7,480 nt of DNA from assembly GCA_031283505.1 (NCBI GenBank), contig JAITBO010000132.1:1-7480 (forward strand), in the 5' to 3' direction. Under the pieces are notes generated by a model. It did no database searches, was not told where the DNA came from, and was given only the letters and a program-made list of their open reading frames with translations. The stretch is from Treponema sp. GTDB lineage: Bacteria; Spirochaetota; Spirochaetia; Treponematales; Breznakiellaceae. Shown in pieces: positions 6,278 to 7,480 of this stretch (position 1 is its first letter; each line of letters begins with the position of its first letter). A program made the translations under genes and the position numbers.

Positions 6278-6518
6278 TTTCCTGGGTAATGCCGTGTTTT
6301 TGTTGCCTACCGGTCTTTTTTTCAAAAAACATTGTTTTTTATTAGGCGAAGCCTATACGGTTTAATACCCCGCAGCTTGCTACGGCTGTAAACAGACTGA
6401 ATTTGAATGAAAATTTAACAGCATCCTGGCATTGTGAGTAATCTGCATATTTTGGTAGTATTAAATAAGTAACACCAGTCAAACAACGAAAAGTCTTGTC
6501 GATACCGCAGGGCTTGCC
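6278..6518. other. AT-rich gap between operon and IS remnant
   Basis: No gene is visible. Small hairpins are AAAAAAC/GTTTTTT (6324-6340), TAGGC/GCCTA (6343-6355), and GTTTA/TAAAC (6360-6364/6389-6393) enclosing CAGC/GCTG (6373-6376/6385-6388). The operon promoter should lie between here and 6155, but I find only weak matches on the minus strand: TTTACA at 6387-6392 and TATTAA at 6362-6367, 19 bases apart. The outer end of the IS4-family element should fall between about 6400 and 6518. With the other end lost I cannot identify its terminal inverted repeat. Confidence 0.4.
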
Positions 6519-7335
6519 CTAAACTTGACCCATAAAATCGAATAACTCGCAGTAGTCTAAAAGTGTATAAAGTTTTTGAAGTCCGGTCCAAATGGTTTTG
6601 ACTCTTGGCGGCCCATCGCTGGGAGCCCGTTTTGGCCCCCCTGCCAGCCCACATACTCTACCGCCTGTTTAATCGTATACGGCCGCTCAGGAACTTTTTT
6701 CGTTCTGTTCGCCGCTCAATACAGTGTTTTCCATTCCTCTTCCTCAAACAATATCGTACTGGGTAACTCTGGTTGTACCCGCGCTATATAGATCAGGTTC
6801 ATGATGAATACCGCTATGACAGAATACATCAGTATCAACCCTTTCATTCTTCCTATCTCCCGCTCTTGCAGCTTCTCTATCTTGCATCCGCTTTTCAATA
6901 CATAATGAAAACGCTCTATCTTCCATCGCTGAATATAATATCCTACCATTTCGCAGGCTGCTTCCAGGCTTTCTACCTCCCCATTGGTCATCAGAAACCA
7001 CTCTATCCCTTCAATGCCCTTCGGTGGACACTCCTCTTTCACGTAAATCACCTTCACGGTTACTGACGGCAACAGCCCTTTGTTTTTGTCCTTTATCGCC
7101 AGCCTTTTTATCTCATAGGGCGCGGATCTTACCTGTAAGATAATGTCCCGTTCTTTCAAATTTCGTCTCGAATCACGGGGAATATGTGCCGTTACCCGGC
7201 CTTTGCAGTACGTTTTCCCTATGAGAAAATGCTGTCCGCTTTATCGAATAGTTCATAATTGTCCCCCTCCCGGTCGCAGATATGCAGTACGTTTATATCT
7301 GCCGGTAGGCCGAATTTTTTTTGAAGTGCGAAAAC
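6519..7335 (-). pseudogene. Broken IS4-family (Tn5/IS50-like) transposase
   Basis: Joining three frames gives one transposase. The 5' piece ends in ICDREGDNYELFDKA; its first Asp (codon 7273-7275) fits the second catalytic Asp of the DDE triad. The middle piece includes YIQRWKIERFH, an exact Y-(2)-R-(3)-E-(6)-K signature with the catalytic Glu codon at 6914-6916. The 3' piece includes APSDGPPRVKTIWTGL and stops at 6519-6521. Lesions: one T lost from a run (AAAA on the plus strand, 7226-7229); an in-frame TGA (6716-6718) after EEEEWKTLY, beyond which the same frame reads on through ERPYTIKQAVEYVGW; and one G lost from a run (CCCCCC on the plus strand, 6636-6641). The N-terminal region with the first Asp is missing, cut by the IS30-type element. 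The right boundary is uncertain within about 7320-7345. It is visibly AT-richer than the operon. Confidence 0.88.
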
Positions 7336-7349
7336 GGTAGGGCATAGAA

Positions 7350-7413
7350 ACGGCATCGTAAACACGGTAGAATAAAGTTGCAAAACCAAACTATCGGAGG
7401 TCCACGATGCCGT
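7350..7413 (+). promoter_or_regulatory. Inverted repeat covering the IS30 transposase start
   Basis: ACGGCATCGT (7350-7359) is a perfect inverse of ACGATGCCGT (7404-7413), and the right arm contains the ATG at 7407-7409. A -10-like TAGAAT sits between the arms (7368-7373) without a convincing -35. Transcripts starting near 7380 would lack the left arm, while read-through from outside would carry both arms and could fold over the start codon. Confidence 0.45.
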
Positions 7414-7480
7414 ATACACACTATAACACAGACGAAAGGAACGCGCTACAGGCAATGGAGGGCATGGCCTTGCCCAAATG
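7407..7480 (+). CDS. IS30-family transposase, N-terminus only
   Basis: Only 24 complete codons fall in the window; they begin MPYTHYNTDERNALQAMEG. This matches the usual N-terminus of IS30 transposases (M-x-YTHL-x-x-x-ER-x-x-I, leading into a helix-turn-helix that binds the terminal repeats). A strong ribosome-binding site GGAGG (7396-7400) lies 6 bases before the ATG. The catalytic DDE core lies beyond the window, so intactness cannot be judged. The family call rests on a short stretch. Confidence 0.65.
   Translation, partial: MPYTHYNTDERNALQAMEGMALPK

Larger units (their letters stand above)
7336..7480 (+). mobile_element. Left end of an IS30-family insertion sequence (partial)
   Basis: The coding sense of the IS4-type transposase becomes unrecognisable leftward into this segment, and on the plus strand an IS30-type transposase begins at 7407. 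The left terminal repeat should lie around 7330-7375. I cannot fix it without the right end, which is outside the window. ACGGTAG occurs at 7334-7340 and again at 7364-7370. The element is inserted inside, and in opposite orientation to, the IS4-family gene. Confidence 0.6.

Noticed and set aside
6096..6332. Minus-strand frame of 78 codons upstream of the operon
   Set aside because: It is composed of repeat and palindrome sequence, overlaps the dispersed repeat copy, and has no protein-like pattern.
6415..6654. Minus-strand frame of 79 codons
   Set aside because: The real transposase C-terminus lies in another frame over the same bases (ending in a TAG at 6519-6521).
7219..7240. Programmed -1 frameshift in the IS4-type transposase
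   Set aside because: The site ATT TTC is not a canonical slippery heptamer, IS4-family elements do not normally use frameshifting, and the gene carries two further lesions, so decay or sequence error is more likely.

Overview
This window looks like a chromosomal segment of a spirochaete, with a termite-gut Treponema-like organism as the best guess. That assignment is inference from protein character, gene order and the moderately high GC of the core; nothing in the window proves it. The core (about 800-6150) holds compact housekeeping genes. Both flanks are repeat-rich and carry mobile-element debris.

Layout. 1-737 has no gene I can defend, but it holds a compact MITE-like element (108-231) built from nested hairpins and, directly beside it, another palindrome (232-284). 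A good sigma70-type promoter (738-766) drives a plus-strand gene (814-1311) for a small membrane protein with a TM2 domain fused to a winged-helix-like domain. It converges on a minus-strand operon; the 234-bp gap between them contains a dispersed-repeat copy with a perfect 17-bp hairpin. The operon, read right to left, is: a small eight-cysteine zinc-ribbon-type protein (5795-6088, possibly starting at 6154), murI glutamate racemase (4965-5792), rsgA (3976-4968) and mutS2 (1546-3936). Spacing is 2 bp, then an ATGA overlap, then 39 bp. RsgA matures 30S subunits, and MutS2 is now known in Bacillus as a collided-ribosome rescue factor, so two ribosome-acting NTPases share the transcript with a peptidoglycan precursor enzyme.

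Upstream of the operon (6155-6518) is a stretch of palindromes that includes a shortened second copy of the repeat family seen at 1359-1486. The right end is a nest of insertion sequences. An IS4-family (Tn5/IS50-like) transposase gene on the minus strand (6519 to about 7335) is decayed by an in-frame TGA and two one-base homopolymer losses. Its 5' part is cut off by an IS30-family element, whose transposase begins on the plus strand at 7407 and runs off the window.

I see no wholly new system. The items most worth a second look are the hairpin over the IS30 transposase start codon, the modular intergenic repeat family, the MITE-like element, and the altered Smr-domain motif in MutS2.
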